A stretch of DNA of 64,000 nt from Osmia lignaria lignaria (GCF_051020975.1 NC_135043.1:10230001-10294000); one strand, 5' to 3'; shown: positions 51,570 through 63,508, counted from the stretch's first letter. Numbers and translations: made by a program. Notes: generated from the sequence alone by a model not told the origin.

Positions 51570-52068
51570 TTAACATACCAAGCTTAAGTCGTCAACATTG
51601 TTTACCAAGCGGGGTCTTCTGAGAGCCCCATGGTATTTTTAAAATTTCTCAACATTTTAGCGTCGAAGGTTACTGAAATTAGGTTCTTTGGATGTCTAAA
51701 AATATATTTAAGTTAAATAAGCATTGTTGGCCGCGGCGAACGCGCTTTTGTGGACCTAAAATAAGCAGCTCCCTTTTATTTCGAAATCAAGGGAACCGTC
51801 TGGTCATAAACGGGCGGGCCCGCGCTCACCTCCACATTATTATGCCATAAATGCCAATGCATTCAATAAGAAATAAATCAATCCAAATATGTAATGTAAT
51901 ATACCAACCGTGCCTCTGTCGAAACCTCAAGTGTATTTTTATTTTTTTAAAATATTTTTGAGCGAACGTATTATAAGTCTAATTATGTAATATTTATCTT
52001 AAACGGATCCGGGACACGTATAAAAATCACTCTCTGGGGTCTTTCAACGGCCCCTCTTGGTATGTTAA
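51570..52068. mobile_element. piggyBac-type MITE, about 0.5 kb
   Basis: Both borders are TTAA: TTAACATACCAAG at the left and CTTGGTATGTTAA at the right, giving perfect 9-bp terminal inverted repeats inside the tetranucleotide target typical of piggyBac transposition. Inside each end sits a GGGGTC...CCCC hairpin-like segment (about 51613-51630 and 52035-52054). The AT-rich interior encodes no transposase. It inserted between the AKAP gene and the secreted-protein cluster. Confidence 0.7.
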
Positions 52069-52631
52069 GGGTTAAAAGCGAGTGTAGGGGAAGGAGTTAT
52101 TCCACCGCCTACTTTATTTGTCCATGTCTTTTAAGTTTGAGAATAAGTTCTGAAATAGGCTTTTTTAAAATTCTCCGAAAATTAAAAGCAATCGATGGAT
52201 GGCTCCTCTCCCTACTTACATTATTTCCCTTCGAAATACTTTGATCAAAGTAATGTTACACGATCGCCTAAAAGAATCCCACAATTCCTTGTCATTCAGG
52301 CATCGTCTTAAAGCGATCCTACGGTTCGGGGGGACGCGTTTGGAATTGTATTTTGGTATTTAAATCAGAATCGATTTGTATCGGTCAGCAGGTACACGCG
52401 TTCTTCTGTATCGGTATACGAAGGGGCCAATGTCCGGCCACTGTGCTCGAGGCCCTCATGACCGTTCGACGACAAAGAATACCGGTTTCTCGGTGTACTG
52501 ACCACTATATCAAGGAAGAGCATCGGTATAACGTCGCCTCTTAACCGGATCCGTTCAGTCTGAATCCTGTCGACGATCCTCGTACATTTTTCCAAACCTT
52601 TCCCGGTTCAAGTAGATCCGTCTTTTCCATC

Positions 52632-53747
52632 ATGTATCTACGTTACGTCCTCCTCTTGTTGTCTTATCACATTGTGACTGGTATGTCATTACCAGCGACC
52701 TATGATCAACGACAGACCGGTGATCTGAACGTGCAGGTCCACCTGAAGGATGTACAAGTGTTGGCATTGCTGGACTCGGAATTACTTGACGATTACACGG
52801 TAAAACAACGACTATCGGCCACGATGTTCTACGAGGCTGTAAACGTAGCTTGATAACCGAGAGATAACGAGATAACGAGAACTATTATTATCATTTATTT
52901 TTTTATCTTTTCTGCTACCGCTGTAAAATGATTTTCATTCTTTCACGAAAGCATCCTATCGTATGATTTAATACGCAAAAGATTTTTCTTCAAATATTTC
53001 ATCTCGCAATCATGAATTTCAGGAGTACGATTATTTTTACGATTACGCCGATTTCACGGTGAAACCGATCGTTAAACCCACCACAAGTACCACCGAATCA
53101 GCTTTATCGTCTTTCAATGAAACCACCGAAAGGGTTGATGTCTCTGGAACACCTGACTCACCCTCTATAAATTCCACGCTCCTCTCCTCGACAAATGGTT
53201 CTTTAAATGCAAATGCAACCACCGACGATACCACGATTCCTGTGTCAATGATCGCTGAAAAAATAAATGTAACTACAGGGATTTTATCGACCGAGAGTAC
53301 GGAAGGCTTAATTAAAATAAACGATACTTTGAAAACAAGGGTTAATGACAAAAATAAGAACTTCTTTGATGATAACGATGAAGATTCAGCAGTGCAAACA
53401 TTCACGAGAGGTCCGTCGACAAAATTGCCAGAGAAACGATGTAGAAATGGATATACACGGGATGGAAAAGGTCGTTGCCGTCGTCTAAGTCAAAGAAGAT
53501 TATCGTTAATACCGTGAGTATTAACTCATTTGATAAAAAATATATATAGTACCTATTGCATAACTGTTAAACTGAGATAATTGGCGGGCAATTTTTAGAT
53601 TGAAGATTTAGTACAGATATCGGTGATGTAATGGTGATCTGTTTTTTCAGGCTAGCAATTAAGTTGGCGCCCAAACTATTGGACGACCTAGCTCGTAGTA
53701 CGAAGAATCTGGCGCAGCAGGAAGTTCATCGGATGCACTCGAATTGA
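52632..53747 (+). CDS. Secreted YDQRQ-family protein 1 with GBP-like cysteine loop
   Basis: Three exons: 52632-52799, 53023-53513 and 53651-53747, about 251 residues. A signal peptide (MYLRYVLLLLSYHIVTG) is followed at residues 24-28 by YDQRQ then TGDLNV, a module shared with the two downstream genes. Next come an acidic tyrosine patch (EYDYFYDYADF) and a Ser/Thr-rich middle with six N-glycosylation sequons. After a dibasic KR there is CRNGYTRDGKGRC at residues 196-208. Its spacing, C-x2-G-Y-x-R-x3-G-R-C, equals that of insect growth-blocking / plasmatocyte-spreading cytokines. The last exon adds a helix-prone tail (LAIKLAPKLLDDLARS). Signal and motifs are seen directly; cytokine function is inference. 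A poly(A) signal lies at 53955. Confidence 0.78.
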
Positions 53748-53954
53748 AACGTGTCATGAATATTTGATGCCGTGCAGAAGGCTGCTTTATGTTCCTCGTT
53801 GACTTTATGTTAGGTTACGTATGCTTGAATCGTTCCGTCTCTCCGTCTTGCATTTTTATTCGCAACGAATAACGCGAAGAACAGAGATTGACACATTTCT
53901 GAAATCATCCCATGTACAATTGTACGTATAAATAAGTCTTTCAACGATCTTTCA

Positions 53955-53960
53955 AATAAA
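53955..53960 (+). terminator. Polyadenylation signal of YDQRQ gene 1
   Basis: AATAAA about 210 bases after the stop codon. Confidence 0.5.
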
Positions 53961-54509
53961 TCAATAGAATAGTATCAATAATAACGATTTAATTACTTCC
54001 TTCATCAATTGTGTTGCACGATGAAGCCTCCAAGATGACCTTGACCTCGAGAAACCATTCCTCTGTCCTTCGTCTCCTGAAAAAATTAAGAAGGTGAACG
54101 TTAGAAAAAAAATATTACGTTTACACGGATAAATACTGGCTCGTTATTTTCAAAGGTTTTAAGTTAATTAGAATAATGCTCTTACGACATGTTCTGCTCT
54201 ATCTGAATTCAATAGAATTGCTTCCTGCAAAGATCCATTGGTGTCTTTCGTTTAATAAAGACAGTCAGGGAAGAATAAAGCTGAAAGAAGCATCATAAAC
54301 TGTCTTCGCGGTTCTTAATCATCTAAGTCGATTGCCAGCCCATCCATGTGTTCTTACCCTCTCCAGCAGTGATACTCCCTCGATCTATATACGAGTCGTC
54401 GCGATCCAAAGCTGCCAAGAAAGCGAACGAATCTCTGCCCACAGTCGAGCATCGGACTTCGTTCAGCTCGGCCGATTCGGAGCGGAGTCTTCCAGAGGGC
54501 TTTAGCAAG
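53961..54509. other. Spacer between YDQRQ genes 1 and 2
   Basis: Contains the promoter and 5' leader of gene 2. Nothing else was recognised. Confidence 0.35.
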
Positions 54510-55465
54510 ATGCTACTTTACGCCGTGTGCCTTCTCTTGCTACCAGGTACAACGATCTTAATTGATCCTCGCGTGAGATAAAAGTCCTTTCTTATCGCTT
54601 GCTTTTCTCTTCTCTAACTACATTTCATAATTATCTTTTTCAAAGCATGTTCATTCGTGAAGTTTCTGTATAAATTTTAATTTTTTTGATTACTTTAAAG
54701 TAATTAGTTTCATATATATTAAAATATTTGTAATATTTTACAGATATTTTATCAAGATCGTTCATCAGCGCCGCGCCAATCACCTATGATCAACGACAGA
54801 CCGGTGACTTCAATGTGGACGCGAAGTTGGAGAACTTCCTGGTGATCGTCGCCACTTCCGGTACCACCGGTCTGTTCAACAACCTGGCAACGCAAGCGTT
54901 AGAGCTTAACGAATTGATATCGCAGCGTAGCAAGGAAACTCAGGAGAAACCATCCGAGACGATGATTTACGAAACGGAAGATGCAAATAGCGGTAAAGAG
55001 CCTTACCATGTTGAAATTGTTCACATAGATAAAGGAGACGTCACAGATAAACTGTCCGAGAAGTTGCAAACACCTGAAGAAAAAATTCAGTCAGAAAACT
55101 CTGAGAAAATATTGGAAGAAAGTTCAAGTACCGATAATAAAAAAGGGAGCAAAAGAGCAAGAAGTCTTTGGAAAGAAAATAAAAAAGCAGGCGGAAGAAG
55201 GAACTCACACGTGAAAAATCTTGATCAATCCGATGATCTGCCGGTTAAGGAAGAGATATCGAAAGCGGCAAGGCCAGGGATATCTTTAAAGAAGCAGCTA
55301 TCCAAGAAAGAAGAGGAGAACGCATCTTCCGTATCCGAGGAGAGAAACGAATTGGGCAACAATTACCAGGAGTTAGTACTTCTCGGAGGTGGTATCGAGA
55401 ACTGCGGACCTGGAAGATACAGGGATAAATTAGGTGTATGTCAGGACGACAAAAATTTCAATTAA
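54510..55465 (+). CDS. Secreted YDQRQ-family protein 2 with GBP-like cysteine loop
   Basis: Two exons, 54510-54546 and 54744-55465, about 252 residues. The signal peptide is split by the intron (MLLYAVCLLLLP then DILSRSFISAAP). YDQRQTGDFNV follows at residues 27-37, nearly identical to gene 1, then a hydrophobic stretch (ENFLVIVATSGTTGLFNNLA). The middle is long, charged and disordered (Lys/Glu/Ser). At residues 233-245 is CGPGRYRDKLGVC, the same C-x2-G-x2-R-x3-G-x-C spacing as gene 1, followed by a seven-residue tail. The central region carries many mono- and dibasic sites. The two loop cysteines are nearly the only mature-chain cysteines, which suggests an intramolecular disulphide. Precursor of a cytokine-like peptide is the favoured but unproven reading. 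Confidence 0.8.
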
Positions 55466-55790
55466 AATTCCTTACCAACAGTGAAGACTGTTTTTACCTT
55501 ATCGCGCGGTCCTTGCATACCGGTTACTAGTTCTTTTTAAAGTACATATTACATGTATATGACAATTGTGATATTTCTACATCATAGTTGCAAGTTAAAC
55601 GATGGTGCTTTTAAATTAACCACACGTGTGTTAAGCATGTAATAACGATACGTTCAAAATTCCCGCGCGAACTTTGATCTCGTAATCAAACTTATGTTAG
55701 ATATAAACTCTAAAGCGTGTCCTATCTTTTTTTTTTTACATTTATACTATTTATATATTTCATACATTTGTATCCACGTATAAGTAGAGA

Positions 55791-55796
55791 AATAAA
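55791..55796 (+). terminator. Polyadenylation signal of YDQRQ gene 2
   Basis: AATAAA about 330 bases after the stop codon. Confidence 0.5.
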
Positions 55797-57097
55797 TGAC
55801 AAGCATACCGAAAGGAATACTATGTTTCATCCCGTTGTATCACTGTACCATACCTTTCTCCTAATAAAACATCTCTTAAAAATCTTCTGAAACGTTCAAG
55901 TTGCAGAAGCTTCTCGAATATCATGGAATTTATCTCTGTTTACCCAATGAGCAGGCATCGATGATTAGCTTTTTATCGGTTTACCAAATCTGGACGGTAT
56001 TGAAATCCCTGAGTCTCGGTGGAACCGAAGTTCGATTTACAATGCGTCCCGTCAGAAGGCGCCATTCAAGGCGAACCAGGAAGACAATCCGCGAGGTTCG
56101 AGTGTGGCGGAAATGTAAGAGCAAGGGCAAGGTTACGGTAATAAGCGGCGGCTGAGACAGAGGAACGGGGAAATGAACTCGGTGGGGCCACACGAGGCCG
56201 TTGCCCTTTACAAATCGGTCCCACGAATGTGTACGAGAACATGCTCGCGCGCGCATTAACAGAGCCACGCACATTATTAGTATCTTTTACGAACATACAA
56301 GTGTGTATAAACCGGCTACCATAGTCGTGTTATTCTTTTACCTTCGGCTTGAATAGAATTACTGGCTTAATTAAAGGTCAAAACCAAACCTAAAAATAGA
56401 ATATCATTATTACCTCTATTTCTTTAATTACCTAATAAATGGGTATTTCTTCTTCTTCGTTATTTACCTTTCAGTTCTTGTATCTTGTTATACATGTGTG
56501 TGACATAAATGTTATACAGGAATGTATTGCAACAGTTAATGTATTTGGCGCCCAATGAAAATCCAACCTCAAAGTACCTAAAATGGAATGTATACGATTT
56601 GAATAATAATAAAAAATGTGTTAAATGAAACATGAATGTCGTTTAAATAGAAAAATCAATTCCATCCAAGATTACATTCTACCGTGCTATATATGCAACA
56701 GAATGCGCAGAGTGGCCCACAGGTTCTTGAACTTGCCTGACGATCTGTTTCCATGCCAGGTGGGGACCGGGATCGCCGGTCGGCAGGAGACGTCGTCACA
56801 CCTCGCTCATCCTCCGCATCGTCAAGACGTTCATTGCTCACGTAACCACGCCACGGGCGCTCGTTTTTTCTCATCAAAATCCACCATAGTCCTTTTCGTA
56901 TTCTCGATCGTTCCTCGATCGATCGTTTTACCGCGTTAACCTTACCTCGGGACGAGCATTCGAAATTCAAACACCGGCTTCGATTCGTGACACGACGAAT
57001 TAACACAGGGTGGACAAAAGGGTTTCCAGTTAGGAATATACATATATCATCGGTATCGGTAGCGATTATCGGAAACGCATCGATGCTATCGATCAAC
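55797..57097. other. Spacer between YDQRQ genes 2 and 3
   Basis: Several moderate open frames exist on both strands, but none has a signal peptide, splice support or recognisable motif. Probably intergenic plus the promoter and leader of gene 3. Confidence 0.4.
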
Positions 57098-57704
57098 ATG
57101 CGAATCTTCAAAGCGGTGCTGCTACTCGTCGCGTTCTCTTCTAATAGAGTCCAGTGTTTACCGATTGCGAATGAGACATCGATCGTGGAATCGACGACGC
57201 AGCTTCCTTACAATTCTACATACGATCATTACGATCAACGACAAAACGGCACTGAAAATTATCGTATCCACGTGGACGGCGTGATATTCGTCGTAGCTCC
57301 TGTCGAGACGCTTCTTCTAGCCGGTGCAGCCGCCGACGATAAACCTAACTTACCGATAATTGATCCGTCGAAGCCGACCTCGATTAAACCGGATGTTGAA
57401 CCTAAACCGTCGCCTGCCCCCAAGTCAGCACACAGGTATTTATAAGTCACGTGATTCTTTGTTCATTTTCAAATATATAACGCGCCATTTTTCAAATACA
57501 TAACGCGCCATTTTTAAATTCTCCATTCTGACGATAGTGCCGCGCGCACATACGTACGCGGTGCTACTGAATATCGCCCACGCTGTTGAATCTGTTTTTA
57601 ATAAACTTTTTATCTAATTAATAGAGGAATATTTTTATTTTAGGGCTGGTCTGCGCTTTGCAAATATGCTGATTCCGTTGCTGCGTCGTATTCGTCACGA
57701 GTAA
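57098..57704 (+). CDS. Secreted YDQRQ-family protein 3 (short, no cysteine loop)
   Basis: Two exons, 57098-57435 and 57644-57704, about 132 residues. The signal peptide is MRIFKAVLLLVAFSSNRVQC. YDQRQNGTENY lies at residues 45-55, followed by a hydrophobic beta-like stretch (IHVDGVIFVVAPVETLLLAG) corresponding to the post-module region of genes 1 and 2. A proline-rich spacer (KPDVEPKPSPAPKS) follows. The last exon encodes a short cationic amphipathic tail (AGLRFANMLIPLLRRIRHE). There is no cysteine after the signal peptide, so the loop seen in genes 1 and 2 is absent. An in-frame ATG at 57083 would add five residues; the later ATG is chosen because it directly opens the hydrophobic core. Confidence 0.75.
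57465..57510. repeat. 23-bp tandem duplication in intron of gene 3
   Basis: ATAACGCGCCATTTTT occurs twice, 23 bp apart, each preceded by CAAAT. Confidence 0.75.
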
Positions 57705-59375
57705 AGGACCTTGATTTTTTTTATTAAAGAAATAATCGCATAATACCCCTTTTCTCCTTCTCACCCACTTAACACCATTGCTCTTAACTATCTACTTCAT
57801 TAAAATGAACTGGTCGGTTTAGGGTAGCATTTATTTTCAATGTTGCTTGTCATGAACTCGATGATCGTCAAAGGTTGCCTTAGATATTCAATATTTTTAG
57901 CTAAAGTAAGACCTTGGCTAAAAATATACCGTAAAATAAATTTTTATTGAAACGAAATTTATTTGATTAAAAATTAAAATACATTATTTATGACTTCCTT
58001 TTTGGTATATCATCACAATACTTTGTATAAAAAATGCTTAGGACTATAATCCTCAGAATATATATCATCTGGGTGGAATCGTTATTTCATTAAAAGGAGG
58101 AGGAAATGAAAAGAAACAAAAAAGGGAGTCAAAACGACGACTTTCGCGCGAACTATACAGATACAGTTTATAATAAGTAACATTGAAAGAAAGGAAGGAA
58201 ACGTTATGTAAAAAAAAAGATCGTTTTTAAACGCATTAGATTAAAAAAAGTAAGTTCCACAATGTTCACTTATATACAATGCCTCGAGAACTTACACGAC
58301 GGATAATTGTGAATCATGGAAGCGTGTACAAGAATATGTTTCTCAAATATATCTCACCATTAAAATAGAAAGCAGCTCTGTGTGTACGTGTATGTGTATT
58401 GTGTTCTCTTATTATTTTTTTGTTTTAATCTTCACTCTCGATACGGCAATAATTTTCGTTAAAAGTCGATACATTTAAAACCTGTTCTAACTGAAACAGT
58501 TAAAACATGTAGAATATCGACAAATGATCATTCGAATGATTCATACTTGCCAATATATGCCAATATATCGTAAAACTAATGTACCCTGTTTGTTGTTTTA
58601 CATTAGAAGATTACAGGTGATCTCTTAACGTTTAACAAACGATGAAGCGAAGTTCGAGTGACTTGTTCTCTTTTTTTTTAAGGTACATTACAACCTATCC
58701 GCTCTCTAATAATACAGGAATTAATACTCTCGTAAACGTTCCTTATTAATAGCACGATGAAATGCATTCGGTGGGCAGAAGAAATTCAATCGTTGAATGC
58801 AATTAATTAATTTCTTGCTGTTCTCTATTACGTATTAAGCAATTGATATTCGCAATTAATTCTAACGCTGGATAAATAACTATCAATTTAATGAACGCTA
58901 TGCAAGGATAATGGTAATGATTTAAATTATGATCAATGCTACAATGAAAGGATTGAATACCAAGACCATGATCGAACCCATAGGCTACGTATTCAATTTT
59001 GAAAATTATGACGAATTTACTGTTACACATGTATACACGCGAGATACGTTTGAACGATAAAATACTGAAAGCAATGCGCACAAATAACTTCCTTATGACG
59101 GAACGAAGAAAGCTGTACATGACTTGGACACAAGCAAAATGTCTACAATTTACGGACTACGATATTTATCTAATCGCATTGGCATGATTCGACGAGGATT
59201 TCATGTACATCAGGTCGCAAGGCCGTTAGCTGTTTCTCAAGACGATACGTAAATTAATTAACGTTGTCTCGTTTCACCCGCGACAATGAATAATTATGCG
59301 AACGAGAAGTGTACATGGTTGAAAAGAATGATAGAAATGAGAAAATAGGAAGAGGAAAAGAAAAGGAATATTTGT
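57705..59375 (-). other. 3' UTR/intergenic, AT-rich, convergent
   Basis: Between the stop of secreted gene 3 (plus) and the stop of the coiled-coil gene (minus). It probably contains a long 3' UTR of the latter; a minus-strand AATAAA (plus TTTATT) lies near 57957. No coding was recognised. Confidence 0.45.
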
Positions 59376-62300
59376 TCAGGAAGAAAGTTGAGCCGCTGCA
59401 TTCGCGTTGAGATCTTCGCACTCTCCTCCGGGGCCACTACTATTACCAACTGCGGGCTCGTCAAATTTTAATTCCTCCTTACCCGCCTACAGAGGAATTA
59501 TTCCATTTGACATCTTGTTTGAAAAGTCAATCGTTGATTAAAAAAATTCTTAGATCGGCACTTGAGAAACATTTCATAGATACGTGTCGGTAACATCACC
59601 GGCCATTACCTCTTTGATCAACAGACGACAATTCTCCATCACGCTACGCCTTCTGTCCGATGTATTGCTTAAGATTTCTTCAGACTGATGCAAACTGTCC
59701 ACGATTTTCCGTAGTTTCTCTAACTCCGTAATGGTTTCTTCCAGTTTCGCTTCTAATTCGGATCTAGAAATTAACGTATCATCGTATAGCGTCGCTGTTC
59801 CCTTGATTCAATTTTTAATAAAGATAACTCACTTCTCCTCTTTAAGCTCCCGTATACACGTATCGTTATCGAGCTGTATTATTCGTAATACTTTCAGTAA
59901 TTTTGTAACAAGATTATCTACGTCAATGACTTGATCAACAAGACCAACGGCAGGACAGTAATCGGAAGCCAAAGGACCATCGTTGGTACCGGTATCAGAT
60001 TCGCTAATGGAATCGCAATCTTCGTCTTCTTCGTTTTCCACCTATAAAACATACACAATGAATAATAATCTGTTATTCGCATTTCATTATTTCTTTACTA
60101 CCTTACGACGATGCAGAATAGCTTGCGTTAGATTCGTAAGGCTAGAACACTCGTCGTTCGTTCGTGTTTTCTTAAGATTACTTTCGTCCACGGTTTCCGG
60201 GAAGCTCAAAGCTCTACGAAGGGAATCGCTGCTCGATACCATGTTGTGCGAATACGTATCAGGCAAAGGAACATCTTCCAATACGCTTTCCATCATTAAG
60301 CATGGCTCGGTTTCGAAGTCGAGCAAGTCGGACGATGATTCCATGCTCAATTCTATGAAGAACAATGCAATATAGTGAATAACAATTCAAGATAAATGGA
60401 GTTTACGCTATATACCTTTGTATATCTGTTTGGACGAGTCTATCGTTGATTTTTTATCGGTATTTTTCGTTGCGAAAGGATGCGTCGCCGCGTTCCGGAT
60501 TGCCCCGATCACAGCGGAAACGAAGGAACCGCTTTTAGGACTAGGAGTACACTCTTTCAGACTGTGCTTTGAACTAACAGGACTCGATTCGATGCTGCTG
60601 TTGCTTCTGCTGTACGCTTCATTGTGATATATCACATCCTGTAAATAAACATCACTGCATGTTATTAAAATAATATTCAAAAAAACGAATGTAACGACGG
60701 ACAGGAAGGAGAATTATTAACCACCACCTCAAGGTCCTTCACTGAGATATTGTAGGTATTAATTAATTGGTCTACCAGTCCTTCTAATCTAGTTCCAAGA
60801 GCGGAAAGTGCAACCGCAGCACCGGAAACAGCAGCACCTTGCGTGAGTAGCAGTTCCCTGCTTCGTCGTTCGACCGCGTTTAATTTCATGCCCATTGATA
60901 AATTTTCTTGCCTACAAATTAATTAATAATCATATTAACGATAAGATTAGCGTTTATTCAAACATCCTGTACACTTACCTTCGTTGCTCGCTTATTCTTA
61001 CTAAATGCTTGCATTCCTCCGTTTGCCTTTCTAATTCTAATTCACGTTTCACTAACAGCTCTTCCTTCTTCGAAAGCTAGAAATCAGAGGGATTAATTGC
61101 ACCGATGTTTCAAAGAGTTATTAAGAATCCGTGGAAGAAGAATACCTCTGCTTCAGCTTCTTTCAAAGAATCTGCCAAAGTAGCTTTCTCCTCTTGAAGG
61201 AAGTCCTGCATCTCAGCCGATTCTGCTTCTAATTCTTGTTGTTGTTGTAGTAAGGCTTTCTGAGCGGCTAAGCTTTTCTCCAAATCCTATAATTCAGTAA
61301 TATTCACTATTTGTTACATATAAGTACGGTTTAAATGTAACCTACCCTGCTCAACATACGGCACAAAGATTGTAAATCAGCTATTTCTATTTGTTGATTA
61401 GCGACCACTTGTCCAGAGGATTGCAAATGACACTCGAGTTCTAGGAAACTATCGCTGCCTTCTGCGATCAAACCATGATTGTTAATTATATGTTCAACTA
61501 AAAGAGAAGCCATGGTGTTGTTGCAGATGAAATAGTCGCTGTGGGACGCCCATTGTTTCTAACCCCTTTGTATTCAGAATATTACTTTCTATTCCAAAAC
61601 ATCGAGCTACAAACGGGCGTGGCATAAGATACCTTTATGCCATGAAATCATATCAGACTTCACCCCTTTCGTAATCGACTATTTGACCTGGAACAACCTA
61701 ATTAGATACAGATACGATGAATCACCTGCGTGTTCCGATTGCGGTGTTCCCAACATGGCCAGGACACGTTGCGCGTTTCTGTCCAGTTCTTGCCTGGCGA
61801 ATGCGTGATCAGCCTGTTCCTCTTTGAGCAAACGTTTCACCTCGGTGATCTCAGTCTTCAGCTTCTCGTTCTCCACTTTCTGACTCGACGTCTCCTCGTT
61901 CAATCGTTTCAGATCGGTCTGCATCGTCTGCATGTCCTCCCACGTGCCCTCGGTTTGGCAGCCCTCGTGCAGTCTCTCCACCACTTCCGGCCCCGGCACG
62001 GCACTGGGTATCCCAGACAAAGCGTTCTCGATGTCGTGACCGGTCAGACCAGTTTGCACGCTCGTCTCGTGATAAATACGCGTCCTCTCCGCGATCTTGT
62101 GTCTAGGGTAAGGCGGTAGACTTTTGTGAGCGGACGACTCTTTCCCACTCATCTTTTTCTCTGTCAATCTATTCAAACTCGCGTCCCTGCTTCCTGATCT
62201 GCTCCTGGTGCTGGCATCCGTTTTTTCGTTCACTTTAGAAATACCAATCTTGTTCCTATTCCTTCTGGGTAACGTTGCATATGTGTCCAAGGCTTTGTTA

Positions 62301-63496
62301 TCCATACTCGTGGTCATCTTGTCGACTCTAGAGAATCTCGCAGGGTCTGTACGACCCGTGTAAGGTACTCTGGCTGCGGTCAAAGGTTTTCGTACCTCTT
62401 CGGACGGCGTTGAACTCGGTGTCCGAGCACCGCGGGTACTGGAACCCCCTCTAGACCTGGAACTACTACTTTGACCTCGTCCACGTTGCGCCAGGTCCTT
62501 GTTGATCTCTGTGGTGAGTATGGATGGCAGTGAATCGGGAATAGGTCTGGTCCTCGTTCTCGGAGGCAAAGGGGTTGCTCCTGCACGGAATGTCATCGGC
62601 ACGCGATTATTACTGGACGAGTTCTCCCCCGCGTTTTCTCTGACCGTCGATTTCTCCCTGGATCTGGCCCTGTCTCTCGTCGTGGGTTGCGATTTGCCGA
62701 GGATACTCCTTGGAGTCGTGGTTCGCGGCTTGGATCGTTGAGAAGTGGCCGCGTAGGTGGTACTCAATGGTACCGGCTTCGCTCTGGTGCTCTTCTGAGC
62801 CTCTGCAGTGCCCGTAGCCTTCTTCTTGCTGGCGCCGGAAGCGGCTACGGTTCTCTTTACGTTCGTTCTGTTCGCACGGGCGGATACGCTGCCGGCAATC
62901 GAGGAACTCTCGCTGCCACCCTCGCTGGTACCTTCGCCGGTTGTCAATCTCACGTCGTCTGGTAAGGTGGCGCAAGGATCCTCGTAGACGGAGCAACAAC
63001 TGACCAAACTGGAGTCACAGGAAGCTTCATCCAGGCCTCCGCAACTACTCGCGTAGTCGATACTGTTTCGACTTCGTACCTGAAATCGAAATCCCACGAA
63101 TTAAGAAAAATTCTTTATTTTAAATTATATTCTAAATGACTTTACCCTGGGAACTTCAACAGCACATCCCTCTACTCCGCTATCGCTACCATCCTTGCTG
63201 TCCTTCCCCTCGTTCGCATAATCCTTCCTATTGTCGCCGTTTAAAGCCGCATCCGATTTCGCTGCTTCGGAGTCGGTCACGTGGATCACAGTGATATTGC
63301 AGTCGCTGTTTATCGTCGAGTTTCCATCCTCCTCGGGTAACAGCTTGCTGGTGTCGACCATCGGCGAGGCTAGATCCTCCGGAACACCCGAATCCTGTCT
63401 GGCCACGTTCTGCACCGGTGACACCTTCAGGCTATTCTCCTCGAGAGGGGTGTCCATCTCGAGGCTCGCTGGCTCTTTGCTCGACGAAACGCTCAT
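59376..63496 (-). CDS. Large Ser/Arg-rich coiled-coil protein (possible quick-to-court-like)
   Basis: Eleven coding exons on the minus strand: 63496-63146, 63079-61726, 61497-61346, 61286-61146, 61076-60979, 60911-60728, 60638-60416, 60352-60102, 60041-59833, 59763-59610 and 59486-59376, about 1,075 residues. The first 450 residues are disordered, basic and rich in Ser/Arg/Thr with many SRS and TPR-like clusters. A coiled coil follows (TDLKRLNEETSSQKVENEKLKTE...). More coiled coil (DLEKSLAAQKALLQQQQELEAES, ELELERQTEECKHLV) and a conserved-looking helical block (GAAVSGAAVALSALGTRLEGLV) lie in the middle. Acidic Ser-rich and coiled-coil segments finish the protein. The architecture suggests a cytoskeletal or centrosomal scaffold. 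Fly quick-to-court is a candidate orthologue from general architecture only; I am not sure of it. The chosen ATG overlaps a four-codon upstream ORF. Confidence 0.85.
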
Positions 63497-63507
63497 TTCG
63501 GGGCCAT
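63494..63507 (-). promoter_or_regulatory. Four-codon uORF overlapping the coiled-coil start codon
   Basis: On the minus strand the acceptor at 63509 is followed by A-ATG-GCC-CCG-AAA-TGA. The TGA shares two bases with the main ATG (AAATGAGC). This is an arrangement suited to termination-reinitiation. Alternatively, the exon may be read in frame from an upstream coding exon. Confidence 0.5.
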
Positions 63508-63508
63508 T

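Noticed and set aside
55901..56155. 84-residue frame as a possible fourth member of the secreted cluster
   Set aside because: No signal peptide, no YDQRQ module and no cysteine loop.
61730..62965. Plus-strand frames opposite the coiled-coil gene
   Set aside because: Antisense shadows of the long minus-strand exon. They have no motif and no splice support.
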